A program made the translations under genes and the position numbers. The notes beneath the pieces are model-generated. The model was given only the letters and a program-made list of their open reading frames with translations, was not told the origin of the DNA and ran no database searches. From Aquila chrysaetos chrysaetos (Eukaryota > Chordata > Aves > Accipitriformes > Accipitridae), in the NCBI RefSeq assembly GCF_900496995.4, contig NC_044011.1:20802041-20866040 (forward strand): a stretch of 64,000 bases of DNA. The letters run 5' to 3'. This document shows, in pieces, positions 1 to 11,847 of this stretch; positions within the stretch are counted from its first letter, which is position 1, and each line of letters opens with the position of its first letter.

Positions 1-3000
1 TAAAGCAGTTAGGTCACCAGGTTATGAATTGGTCCAGGGTAGGTTTTTTTTTTCCTGAGGGAAAATGAAATACGTAATTAACGTGGAAAAGGGAGCTGAG
101 TTTTATAGCACACTGCTAGCTGCTATGCAGCCACGTGTACACTTGGTGAAACACTCATTTCCAAGTGAATTGCTTCCTTGACTAGAGTATTCCCTTAGAG
201 AACTGGAACAACTGGATGTGTGCGGAGGATGCCAGCAAACAGAAAAGTGGGAGGGGAATTAAGCAGTGTACTGCCAGAGTTTGGAAGGGTTGCATTGCTG
301 AATTAGAAAGCAAAATTTGACTTTGAGAACTTGCACTACAGAGCTGTAGGTGGGGCCTGTCTTTCAAAATTGAAACTTGGGAGTTGTGTTTTGCCAGAAG
401 TCTTTCTTCCATTTGTCAAAATGGGAAGATTATTACTTTTCATCACTTGAAATACAGATACTTGCTAACTTTTGGTTACCAAAGAATAAGTTACAGTTAC
501 TTTCCTTTTTTATTTGCCTGCAGTATTTCTCTTCTTTTTTTAACCTTAATAATTTAGTGAGGTTCGGTTTTATTGTATATTTTACAGATAATAAAAACAT
601 TTAACGGTTTTCCAATTGTCAAGAAGACCATTAATTAAAACTGAAATATTGGCTGCAGTTTTTGGTTCTTAGTAGGAATGAAGCTTTTAATTTTTAAGAA
701 GAATTTTGCATCACTTGATGGCGTGCGCAGTTTTTGTATTGTTTGTAAATATTGAAAGTTGTTAAAATATCTTTTGATCTCCCTACCGTAGAATTTATAC
801 ATTTTTAGATTGCTTTTAAGAAGAAAAAGCACTCTTTGTAGATTATTTATTTTAGAGAAATATGCTTGTAATCTCTTTCTTCAATCCTTTACTTGTTAGT
901 AATGTAAATTTCAGGGGCCTTCGTTTAACTCTTCCCTTCACAAGAGGGGAATAGTGATGAAAATGCTGTGACTTTGCTTCAATAAAGAAAAAGGCTGCCA
1001 GTTGCCATATTGTCTTTTGAGTTGATTAAAATCTGCTTCAAAAGATGTGTCCCACAGCGTATGGCAACCCACTGAATGCCATAAACCATTCATCGAACTA
1101 CTAATCTCCAGTTTTCATTGCAAAATTTACTAATTCACTTTAGAGACAACTAAAGTGTACTTACATATCCATCCCATTTTGGCATCTCAATGCTGAGACT
1201 AAAAAAATTTAAATAATCCAAAGCTTTTTCCAGTATCATTTGTGAGTGTTCCTACTACTTCTCTCTTACTTGCAACCTGTCGCAGAAAACTAAAATTCTT
1301 GGAGAACCAGATTATAAGCAGAGTGAGTGGGAAGTGTAATGAAGTGGAGAAGGTAAATCCAGCTGCACTCACTGGAACAAGGGTGGGATTAACTGGTGCA
1401 CAGCAAACTTTCTACCATTTTTGCGTGCTAAATATATTTAAAGAACCATTGGATTTTTTTAATTAAATGAAAACCTAATTGGATAAAGTAGATCATTTCA
1501 GATATTATTAATACTGAACTGAACTATATACTGTTGCAAGGAGACAGCGTGAACCATTCTGCAGCTGCTAAATGTCTCGTGAGCATTGCTTTGGTGTTTC
1601 TCCCAGAGCTAATCACATGAAACATAAGTGCTGTGTCCTTTTCACAGCAGGTACCGTCCCTGTCAAAGCTGTGTGTAAATGCTAACTAGTCCTCATGCCA
1701 CCATCCTGCCAGGAAAATACTCAGCCTTTGTTTTATTGTTTACAAATGGCGAAACCACTTAAAAGTGAAGAATTGCAGCATTGGGGAAAATTATAATTCT
1801 GGTGTCTGCAACTTCTGCAGTACTTCACAGCATTTTGCATAAAGTGCCTGTAGGAGGGAGCCTAGCCAGCTTGTTTCCCTGATGCTATCCAGCTGATGCT
1901 GCCAGTTGTTTTTATAGGCTATATGGGGAACTCTTTGGAAAGTCTCGGCTTACATGCACGCCATGTTGTCAATGCAGGTAGGTGAGATTAAACTTAAAGT
2001 TAGCATGGACTGAATTACCTCTCTGGCCACAAGTATCCTTGATGCTCATCTAAAACCCACATCTGGTGTAAGGTGAGTTTGGGTTGAGGCTTAGGTTTTG
2101 GCTAGTGTGCAGAAGGCAGCATTTATGTAGCCCTACTGATGCTGCTACGTGACTACATTTTACACAGTATGAGATGTAGTGAAATACATTAAATGTGCTG
2201 AAATATGTTTAATAGTGCTTATAATGGTATTTATTTAGGCAACTGATGTAACTTTCTTACGGAGATATCACCATGTCATCTACCCGCTGCCATCATCCTC
2301 TGTAGCAGCACACAGAATTGGTTAGTAGCTCAGTTTTCTCAGCAATACAGTCCTTGGCCCAAGTTTCCGCTGCAAAACCTTAAGAGGACGACAGGTTCAG
2401 GCTGTGTTTTCTGTACTCTCAACAAATTTGGTGTGTATGTAATTATGCTAAGGAAAACATGCTTAATTTTCTGTCACGTATCCAACTTCAAAGTTACTTT
2501 CTTCCATGATAAGCTTCCTTCATAGGGAGGTTTTGCCATTGTGGCTTTATTGGTCAACAAGTATAGCAGAGGTTTGCTAAACTTAATCTAAAGACATCCA
2601 GAGCAGTAGGAGAGGAGGAAAAGTACACAAAGTTTGGGCATGCTAAAGAGAAAAAGGAGATTGTTGTCACCCTGATGCTTAATAAATCATATTGTTACAG
2701 GGCTTGTTCAGAGTTCACAGCTGGTTTACAGTTTGCCTCTAAAATGAGTCATTATTGAAGCTAGATGTGAGATTAATTTCTGGTTTTCCTTTTATTGGGA
2801 ATGGTTTTCAGCTACAATCTTTTCTGAAATTTTGCTGTGTATTAACTCATTCTGTGCTTCCTTCATTTATGTTCAAAGTTTGTTCTTACTGCTGTCAGAT
2901 GTAGGCAGTCCCAATCCCCCTTAGAATTAGAGCCCTTCAGTTACTACGTTAATACATTCATAAGGCTTTGTGGCATTTACAAGCCTTCACTGTTTATATA

Positions 3001-6000
3001 CTGGAGAGAGGAGAATGTAATATCTTAATTTAAATGAAGGATGGTTATGCAAGGAGCAATAGCTTGGTGAGAGGAGGTTTGGAAGGTTACTGGAAATCAG
3101 TTAAAAGAATTGGGAAAGAAGCGGATTTGAAGACAGGGTTTTGAGGAACCAGGACTGGATGCTGGTTCATGCATAAGGCTCGGCCTGAAAGAAGGCACAG
3201 AATAATGGCAGAAAAGGTGAAGCAGGGAGATTACTGAGAAGTACAGTGAATGCACAGATGGACAGTAAGGTATGAGGCAGGCAGGCTAATGCAGATTCTT
3301 GAAGATAAAGAAGCTTTGGCAAGTACAGAAGAGAGAAAAAGGCAAAGGAACAATGGGATAGTCACAGCAAGGGGAAAGAAAAATTTTAGCCTGTGTGTTT
3401 CTTCACAATTCAAAGGGTATAGAAGGCCAAAGTCAGTCAAACATGAAAAAAAACGTTTCAGAAGAAGAGCGAAACTGTGAGAGCTTAGAGAAGCAGTAAT
3501 AGGCTGAAGTGAGGAATGCTCTAGGAGACCTCAGGCAACACTTGGGCAGGTGGCTACAGGCTTGAGCACAACCCTTGGAAGGGTTTTGTACAGAAAAGCC
3601 GTGCCTCAAATCTGGAAAGAATACGGGATCAGGAAGATGAAAGCTCAGATTCATCCTGCCTAATTTCTACCAACAACCCTGTGTCCAGTGATTCCTGTGG
3701 ACTAGCTGCAGTTTTCCAGACACCTGTGTGCTGGTAACTTGGTAAACCTTCAGTCGTTTCCTGGAGCAAAGAGAGGCCACTTGTGCATGCAGCACAGGGA
3801 TAAACATTTTCATGGTACTGCAAGCAAATGTATCTTGTCAGGTATTGTTTGTATCCCAGAAAGTTCTGGAAAAGCTATTTATAGCAGCAGTCGCTGCTCC
3901 AACAAAGCTGTTGCTATAGTACATTTAAGTGGTTCAAAATGATGCATTGTTTGCTTCTATAAAAGAAGATTAAAAGGATGGAGTTCAAGAATAAAACAAA
4001 GTGTTAAAAAAATTTACAGTGGCAATGAGGAATCGTTTTATCTCTTTTATTTAAAATAACTTCAGTACTCAAAGAACACAAAGCTAGAAATTACATTAGC
4101 TGTATAATGTACAAGGTACATTATATTAGCTTTCTGAGTTCCCCCTTATATTTTATTTTCTGAATAACTTTCAGAAGTTAGTTATTTCCTGGTTAAGACT
4201 AGCAAAGTCTTCTGACATAAAATTGATAATTTTCTCTCTAAAGAGGTGTTATCAACTTTAAATTGGAGTGCACCATTAAAATCTTTCAGGTATGCAGTAC
4301 TGGATCATGACTGTGTCTATACTGGTGTGAATTAATAAACAACAGAGTAAAATACAGAGATGTCTGATAAAGAAGTGCTATCTCCTATATTGTTATGAAA
4401 GACTGGGTAAAAGCCTTGATAGTGCTTCCCCAGCAGAATGAGTACATTTTATGTTGCAAATTTAGCTCTTTGCAGTTAGCTTCTTTCACATAATGCACAA
4501 CCAACCTTTTAAGGGTCAATCAATTCTTCTCCCAACAATGCTAATGCAAAATGTCATTGATTTTTAGTAGGAAATTGTCTGTTCATAGTGAATCCAAATG
4601 TGTGTGTATATGCATGTGTGGGGGTACATACAGATGAGAGAAAGGCCAATCCCAATGTACATGAGTTGCTTCTGTCTGTAGCGTACTGTTCTATTTGTGT
4701 ACCAGCCTTCAGTATAAAACCAGAAATTCTAGCTACTAAAGGAACAAAAAAAGTAAAAATCTGTCAGGACGTGTAGATTGCAGAAGTTTCTGCATATTCA
4801 CTACCTCTTGAAAAAAACAGTAAATATCTTAAGTTCTGTGTTTAGATGGTAAAATCTAATTGGGGGGGGGGAGATTAATTACAAAAACAATTAGATCAAA
4901 TCTGGCAACAAACAAGAAATACAGGAAACAAAATATTCTATCTGCCATCTGAAGAAGAATGCTTCCACTGTGACAGTATTTAAGAATTGCTTAACTCCCA
5001 TGTTCTCGTACATCTCGGTCATAAACTAATGTCTTCTTTAACAGTCAAATATACATTGTGAGCTCCTGAAGGCAGGAACTTCCGTGCCCATTTTTCTGCA
5101 ACCCAGTGTGAAGAGTGTTAGAAATGTAGCTAGTAATTTTGCTTGGAAAAAGTAAACTGATTTCTAGGCCAGTTTAAAACCGGTGAAAGAGCATTACAAT
5201 GACAAGAGCATTCAGTGGCCAGTGCAGCATCACCAGTTGAGAAGCTGCCCTAATGGAGTCTGAAGGACAGTCCAATCCTTCTCTCCTTAATCAGGATGTT
5301 GTAATGTGCTGCCTAAAAAATGGTGATTATTGTAAATTACTGTGCCAACTGGGAGCTGCAGTGTAGTCAAAAGGATTTTAAAAAAAGCAAAGCCCAGATT
5401 TATGTAGTCAGTACAGCAGTCACAAGCTAGGGAGTGACAAAGATTTTAATATATTTACCTTTTTATAGAGTCCTAATACAAAGCAAAAGTACGTTTCAGA
5501 AAGGAGATCTGAAGACAACAAAAATGCACGCACCGGGGAGCGTGTGGCTGGGAGCAGAGGTCATGCAGGTGCACAGAAGTCAAAGTGTGGCTCTGGGGTA
5601 GCTGACATCCACTTGCAAGCCATGGACATGACCTACAGTACCAAACCACTGGCGATCCCAGAGGAGACTAGCGTATTCCCATACACAGCACACTTGATGT
5701 TTTAAGGCAAAAGTCTGTTATCCGAGATCAACCAAACTTAAATTCTACAGAAGGGTCTCTGTGATGTGATATACAGGAAAAAAGTGTACCTCAGTGTAAC
5801 ACTGAAAAGGGTAGCCCTTTGTTTATTGCAATGTGGAACACTGATAAGACTGTTTTTCTCCATTTACTGGTGCAGCTTTTTGCAAAATTTGTCAGAAGTG
5901 AAGATTGTGACGTGGGGACATGAAAAGCAGTTGATAGATTATTTCTCTGAGTTTAAAAAATCACCAGCGCTACTTTGTTTCTAGACTGTTAATCACAACC

Positions 6001-7639
6001 CTAGGCAAGCCAGCTTGTGTAAAATAAAAGCTTTTCTGAAGTGCAGCTCTAAAGACCAGGACTGACTATGGAACAAATTGGTCATCTAATTCATGGGATA
6101 AGTCTCCTGCATGATGTGACAACCTCTGTAGACCCTGGTTGGGTTTTGGGAACAAAGAATCTCAAAAATTACTTTCTGTGCCACGAACATACTCTGTCTC
6201 AAATGATCACCAGTGTTGTGGAAATTGTAGTGACCTCTTAGAAGAGAAACTGTTAGTCCATGTTAGACATTATCTAAAATACTTGCTGAGAAAAGAGGGA
6301 AGTATCTTGACAATAAATGGAAATTGTCTTTCTCAAAAGTCATCCTGGTTGTTACTCTTGTTTGTCGGACTTTTCCTTCTTTGGATAAGCTACACCTATT
6401 AGTTTATGTAGACTGCCATAGCAATATTCTTTCAACAGGTATTTCCTCATCCTGCTTCAAACATCTTGCTAGCATCAAGACTTCTTTGTGATACTGGTAC
6501 ATCTTCCAAAAGTCCTGCCAAGAATAATAAATATGAAGGGAGTCTAAGTTTGGTTGTCCTTTATGCCCTAGTCTATAGACCATGGACTCCCAAAGTTCAT
6601 CTGTCTGGGAAAATGCCATCAGTGGCAGCAGCTCCTGCTTCTGTGCCAGTCCATGTGCATACATGACAGCATAGGGTCCTCCAGCCTTGCTGGCTCTTCA
6701 GTTATTGTAGACAGCTGAAACCTTTTAGTTTGCTAGGCTGTGGATTCAGAGGAGAGTTTCCTGCAGCTACATTTCTCTCACCTCTTCTAACATGATGTGC
6801 CAATGTTCGTCTCCACTACCTTTTCCCTCTCTTAGCATGTCTGCTCTCCTTAGTCACAATCCCCAATGCCTTCTTTTTATTCTCCTCCAGCAGAGCTCCA
6901 GAGACTTATCCTGACCTCCAAGCTCTCACTCACTATCCCATTTCACACCCAGCTCCCACAAACTAGAAGCTCAGCTCTGTGTCCTTTGCCACCCCACCTT
7001 GTCCTCACACCCATGAAAGGACTGCAAACAGCTACGGATAGCAGTGACACCACTTCAGCGATAACAGCATGGACAGGCGCTCACAGGGTGCACTTAAATG
7101 CATGGTGGGAGATGTCTCTGCCGTCAGCATCCAACATCAAGTTGTGGTTAGTGCCCACAGTGTGGGAGCCTCTCCTATAGCCTGTTAGCCTGCACCTTGC
7201 AAGACTCTCGGCTACAGTCTATTTTACTGTGCAGTCTTTACTTGCAAATGTTTGGGTTTCCTAAATATCAGTGAAGAGAGGTGGCCCTAGGACAAGAGAC
7301 AGCGTGTATTAAACATCTTTTCAATGAACAAACTTTTAAGATAAATGGCTGCACACCTTGATTTGATTTGCATTTCTCAAGAACTTGATGTCCTGAGAGA
7401 TGCTACCTGGAGAAGCAGAATTCTGTCAAACAGGGCCGAACTGGGAACACTGAAAACAACAGAAAAGATCTGTGGTTTTCCTGGTAGTCTTCAGTTGCGC
7501 TTTTCAGCAGTCTATAACTCTGAGAAGTTACTCAAATCTGGAATTCGGTTTGTTTCCTTCATGTTTGCGAAGTACTCAAGTTTTTTCCTCTTCTCCCTAG
7601 CTCCTGTTGGCACAATGTTTTTATTGTGATATATGAACA
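1..7639. other. intergenic, no recognised gene
   Basis: I see no exon with recognisable protein similarity on either strand. Open frames here are short (104 codons at most), lack flanking splice signals that would link them, and carry no domain I know. The DNA is AT-rich and looks unique. A G run lies near 4861-4870. The segment at about 6404-6666 is open on both strands (86 and 66 codons), but neither translation is recognisable. HEBP2 would be expected further left, judging from the human gene order as I remember it. Confidence 0.6.
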
Positions 7640-7644
7640 ACCAA
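7640..7644. repeat. target-site duplication ACCAA (left copy)
   Basis: ACCAA directly precedes the TG that opens the 5' LTR at 7645, and the same five bases follow the CA that closes the 3' LTR (14053-14057). A 5-bp duplication suits ERV-L/class III integration better than the 4 bp of gamma-type or 6 bp of alpha/beta-type elements. Confidence 0.85.
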
Positions 7645-8092
7645 TGTGGGATAATAACGGAAGATTGGCAAGGAGGATTGTAAAAACGCTCAAGTCACTT
7701 GCAGCTGGGGTGTAGAAAAACACATATATCATACTAATTGTTGTTCAGCCTTGTGTGTTTGACAAGTAGAACGTCTGTGTTTAGATAACATAGGCCTGTG
7801 ATAGACTTAGAGGCACCCTATCAGACATGCTTGAGATTCCTGCCCTGCTGTGGGAAAGATCAAAGCACAGTGGTAAACTACGCCTGCGCGAATCCCTGAT
7901 AAACAGGCGAAAACAGCAGTTTCGGCGATCCTTTAGCATGGATTGAGTTCTGTGGCGCCTGCGTCCCTGCTTGTGTGCCTCTGCCCGGGTGCTGCTTTGG
8001 GGATCCCCCAGCTGGGAAAGTAACGAAAATAAATGTACTCTTTGCATTTCATCTGTGGTTGTTCCTGTGTCCTGCCTGTGCCAACTCGCACA
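7645..8092 (+). repeat. 5' LTR (448 bp)
   Basis: It opens TGTGGGATAATAACGGAAG and ends CTCGCACA, with an AATAAA near 8029 that also serves the 3' copy. The 3' LTR matches its first 97 bases or so and its last 200, but lacks an internal segment of about 150 bp (roughly 7740-7909). Either the 3' copy lost this segment or the 5' copy gained it. The segment is comparatively CpG-rich (CTACGCCTGCGCGAATCC near 7880) and could hold promoter elements. Confidence 0.92.
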
Positions 8093-8095
8093 TTT

Positions 8096-8113
8096 TGGCA
8101 TAGTCGGCAGGAT
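8096..8113 (+). promoter_or_regulatory. retroviral primer binding site, tRNA-Ser type
   Basis: TGGCATAGTCGGCAGGAT begins three bases after the 5' LTR. It is the complement of the 3' end of vertebrate tRNA-Ser (AGA/TGA type, ending ...ATCCTGCCGACTACGCCA) with one mismatch out of 18, a G-to-A change at what would have been a CpG. The tRNA sequence is from memory. A serine primer is known for HERV-S, a class III group related to HERV-L, which fits the pol. Confidence 0.8.
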
Positions 8114-8164
8114 CCAGGAACAGCCGTGCCCTGGCTAGCAAAAAAGTCAGGGACTGGGGAGGCC

Positions 8165-9399
8165 ATGACGGTGACCCCCTGTATTCCAGGATGGCCCAGT
8201 ACTGAGCGCTGGACCCCCGTGGCCACTTTCCTAGCTATGTGGGCTCTGCCAGAAGCATGGCCTGAAATAGGTGATGGGGCAGCGGTAACCCCCCAGACAA
8301 TTGAAACAGCTGTGTGTGGGTTGCCATGGTAAGTGGCATTGGAGTCTTCTCGCAAGCTAGCAGGGAGATTGGGATGGTTATTAATTACCTGTCTTAGAGC
8401 TCTTGATCCTGAAGTTGTAGCATTACAGAGCAAAATGAGAGAATTGGAAAAGGAAATCAGGACTTTACAAGATGCAAAGGTGATCACACAAGAGATGATT
8501 ACTACTCAAGCAGAGCGGTGCCATGGGCTGCAAGGTACTGTAGACCAGTTGGTAGCATGTATTGCTAATAAACAAAGGGACAGATATGGAAGTAAAGTTT
8601 TGATTTGCCAAGTTTGTGCTCTCACCACAAAACCTTCGTGGGATCCCAAGGAATGGGAGGGAATTATCTGGAGTGAATCCTTGGACTCTGAGGTTGAGTT
8701 TGAGCTGGATTTAGAAGGCGGGGAGGTGGTAGAAGCACAACCCCCCGTACAAGTGAAGGGGCAGCAGGAACAAACAGATGGGGGAGTGCAGGTCACATGT
8801 ACTTACACCCCAAAAGATTTAAGGGAATTTTTAGAAATTATTAGCAAAAGAGTGGGGAAGGCATACTGGCATGGATTTTGCAAGCTTGGGATAGTGGAGC
8901 TGCATCTATCTATTTATTAATGGGTGAAAAAGATTTATTAAGCCTTATAGCTAGTGATGATCAGATACAACAAGGATATGCTCAGTTGCAAAATATCAGA
9001 GATCCTGATTGGCAAGATATTATTGTACCTACTCTATATCAGTTGTGTGCAGCAGTTTTAACAGCATATGCTGCACCTGTCAAATTAGTGTTGTCCCTCA
9101 GAAATTGGTGTACAATGGAGGCGGGTATTAATTTAGCGGGGCAGATGGGGATGGCTCATGCGTTGATTACGGGATCCAATCTGGACAGGGTAGCAGTAAC
9201 GAGAAGTATCAAAATGCAGCTTTTGAGAGGAGCACCTGCCTCACTAAAACCGTTGATTATACCAGCAGTCACAAATGCTACTGGTAACATAGGCGCCCTA
9301 GCGAATACCTTGAGGGTAATTGGGGCTGTAACTTCGGGACCATTTGCGTGGGTGGTAGATAAAGGAAAGCTGGCAAAACCGAAAGGTGTTACAGCATAG
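8165..9399 (+). pseudogene. gag: ERV gag, broken
   Basis: The structural polyprotein region of the provirus. The most likely original start is the ATG at 8165. The frame meets an in-frame TAA at 8330-8332, then stays open to 8920. A frameshift between about 8878 and 8920 moves reading to the frame that runs to the TAG at 9397-9399. The N-terminal half has a heptad-like stretch (about 8410-8580) rich in L, E and K that predicts a coiled coil, followed by an acidic segment. The second half (about 8930-9390) is helix-rich and leads into pro in the same frame. No clear capsid major homology region is visible. The assignment rests on position, length and order, not on a signature motif. Confidence 0.75.
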
Positions 9400-9930
9400 G
9401 TGATGAGGAAACAAATGTGGAATGATCTTTTACAAGCCAGTGTCCCACGATTCAGAAATAAATGGGATCACAACATCAGAAATGTTTCGCCGATGACAAA
9501 AATTAGTGCCTATGCCAAAAAGCCCGCTGCCCCCGGCCCTGCCGCCCACTCCGTGCCCACCCTCTGCCCCACCTGCCACCTCAAGGCAAGACACTACGTG
9601 GCAAATGCCAAAACAGCAGAAACGAAGGTTTGGCAGGTCCCCCAAAATTGCTGCCACTGTAGCCTCTTGCAGTGCGGGGGACCAACGCCCCTATGTTCCT
9701 TTAACCATAAAGTGGTGGTCTGGGGGATTTTACATGTGTTAGTTCTGGTGGACACTGGAACTGAAGTTACTGTATTACATAGTAATATTAACAATAAAGA
9801 AGCCACATCACAGATCTGTGGATTAGGGGGAAATCCAACCCCTGCCCTCTGAGCTAAGGTTACCTTAACAATAGGAAATGCCGCTCTATTTACCATGACA
9901 GTGTTAATTGCCGCAATTAAATAATATATT
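9400..9930 (+). pseudogene. pro: ERV nucleocapsid/protease region, broken
   Basis: This follows the gag TAG in the same frame, an arrangement used by retroviruses that read through a stop. A proline- and alanine-rich stretch (9520-9570) leads to a degenerate zinc knuckle near 9570-9610, C-x2-C-x5-H with the last cysteine replaced by alanine and one extra residue. The aspartic protease active site reads V-D-T-G-T-E, with DTG at 9751-9759. The frame ends in a stop at 9852, before a full-length protease, and the next stretch has stops in the continuing frames. The region is too short and broken to encode an enzyme. Confidence 0.75.
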
Positions 9931-10970
9931 TTGGGTATTTATGTGTTGGCAGGACGAACAGTTGAAACTTTAAAAGGTCGCTTCTGCTTCAGGACTTCTC
10001 AAGTGGGATTCGCTATTCAATCTACAACCACCTTGCGTGGATTCCTGAAGTGGGATCCCGTTGTGGTGCCCGTGCCTGCCAAGGCGGTAACTGTAAAACA
10101 ATATTGTATTCCAGGGTGGGGGGAGGAAATTACTCAAACAATTCAGGCACTTCAACAAGTGGGAATCGTTAAGGAAACCATGACTGCTTTTAATAATCCC
10201 TATTTGGCCTGTTCGAAAACCAGACGGCACTTGGAGAATGACTGTAGACTATATAGAGAATTGAATAAAGTCACCCTCCCCCACTTGCAGTTACGGTACC
10301 AGACATCGTTACTTCTATAGAAAAAATTAGCAAGAATTTACAATGCTGGTTGGTGGTGATAGATCTTGCTAATGCTTTCTTTTTGATAGCCATTGCTTTA
10401 GAAAGCCAAAACCAGTACTTTACCTGGCAACAAAAGCAATATACTTTCCAAGTATTGCCTCAGGGATACAAATACAGTCCCTCCATTTGCTGCCAAATGA
10501 TAGCAGCTGATGTAGCACTATGGCCAGGTACCGCTACTGTTTAGCATTATATTGATGATCTATTGATTATGACAGAGTCACAACAAGAAACTGAAGTAGC
10601 TGCCGAATCGCTGAAAGCGCATTTCCATGACCGAGGCTGGGCAATTAATCCAAAGAAAATACAGGGCCCTAGTACTACTGTACCATTCTGGGGAATAGTT
10701 TGGCATGGACAGATTAGACAAATACCACACAACGTACAGCAAACAGTCCAGCGATTTCCTGTACCAACCACAGTGAAACAGCCACAGACCTTCTTGGGGC
10801 TTTCAGGGTATTGGAGAACTTCTATCCCACATCTGGCAGCATTAATGCACCCTCTGCAGATGCTAACTAGGAAGAAGATTGTTTGGCAGTGGATCAAGCA
10901 ACAAGAAGCTGCCTTTGATGCCTGCAAAAACACTTTGATTGAGCACGTGCCATTATACACTCCTAGGTGA
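9931..10970 (+). pseudogene. pol: ERV reverse transcriptase, broken
   Basis: The RT domain of pol, in three open pieces: 9931-10320, 10350-10544 and 10563-10970. The first holds the fingers region (LENDCRLYRELNKV), the second the palm motif VVIDLANAFF and LPQGY, and the third the thumb/connection part. The catalytic YIDD box is at 10548-10559, just after an in-frame TAG at 10542-10544, so the core of the enzyme is interrupted. Similarity to ERV-L RT is by recognition of the palm and thumb pattern. The YIDD aspartates are intact as codons. Confidence 0.88.
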
Positions 10971-11847
10971 GGATATACTTTTGAATTAGAAGTAACAATT
11001 CTAGATGATATAGTCTTGTGGGGATTGTGGCAGATGACTGGGCTGAAAAATCAGAAAGAACCTGTAGGATTTTGGTCCAAGACATTACAAGGTACATTAT
11101 AGCCCAATGGAAAAAAAAAAAATTTTTAGCTGTAGTTTGGGCACTACAAGAAGCTGAAAGAATCACAGGCCAAGATAGCATGACTGTACTCACACCCATA
11201 CCTATTCATGGGTGGGTTACTGCTGATATCGTCAGGGCCCATGCAGGGGTAGCTCAGGCAGCCCCACATTGGAAATGGAAACATTATTTACAGCTGTCCT
11301 GGTTTCGGCTGGGATAGAGTTAATTTTCTTTCCAGTAGTTGGGGTTAAACCACGACAACAGCAACGATTCCTACCAGGAAAACCACATGTAACCACTTGA
11401 CACACCACTTTTCTAGGAACTGTGTCATTCAATCGTATGCCCACACCAGGGGAAACTCTTCCCATTGGAGATATCCCTACATCTCCTGTGGAGGAGGCCC
11501 CCCCCTTATGACGAGTTAATAGAAGAGCACAAAAAAGATGCCTGGTTTATTGGTGGAAGTGCAACATACATGGCAAATGGACAAAGACAATGGAGAGCAG
11601 TTGCATGTGCTCCGGTTCCAGGAATTATATTATGGTAAACAAGTGCACAGGCATCTAGTCACTGGGCTGAACTGATTGCAGCATCTCTTGCCACCCTGGA
11701 AGTGAAGGCACATTGCTTATACACTGACAGTTGGGTTGTATACAAAAGCCTCACAACATGGTTACCACACTGGGCCCAAGAGAATTGGCATGTACAAAAA
11801 TACCCTATATGGGGGGGACAGATATGTGGCAACAAATTTAGCAATAT
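10971..11847 (+). pseudogene. pol: ERV RNase H / tether region, broken and interrupted
   Basis: Continuation of pol between RT and integrase. Fragments of an RNase H-like fold are visible in different frames: a segment with FWSKTL near 11070, and one with CLYTDSWVVYKSL near 11720-11750, where the TDS is typical of the third catalytic aspartate. Stops and shifts are frequent. An A run at 11110-11120 and a 63-bp LTR-derived insertion at 11295-11357 break it further. No continuous frame longer than 99 codons remains. Confidence 0.7.
11295..11357 (+). mobile_element. 63-bp miniature LTR nested in ERV pol
   Basis: It opens TGTCCTGGTTTCGGCTGGGA and closes TTAAACCACGACA. These are the outer ends of the LTR family also seen at 23606-23737 (3' end) and 63767-64000 (5' end). 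ACAGC flanks it on both sides (11290-11294 and 11358-11362), a 5-bp target duplication. About 44 bases of the LTR start are joined to about 19 of the end at a TTGG/CTGG-like junction, so the body of the LTR is missing. This is either an LTR deleted internally after insertion or an insertion of an already miniature copy. Confidence 0.85.

Noticed and set aside
7933-8487. 184-codon minus-strand open frame
   Set aside because: It is antisense to the 5' LTR and start of gag; its stop-poor nature follows from the GC-rich retroviral leader.
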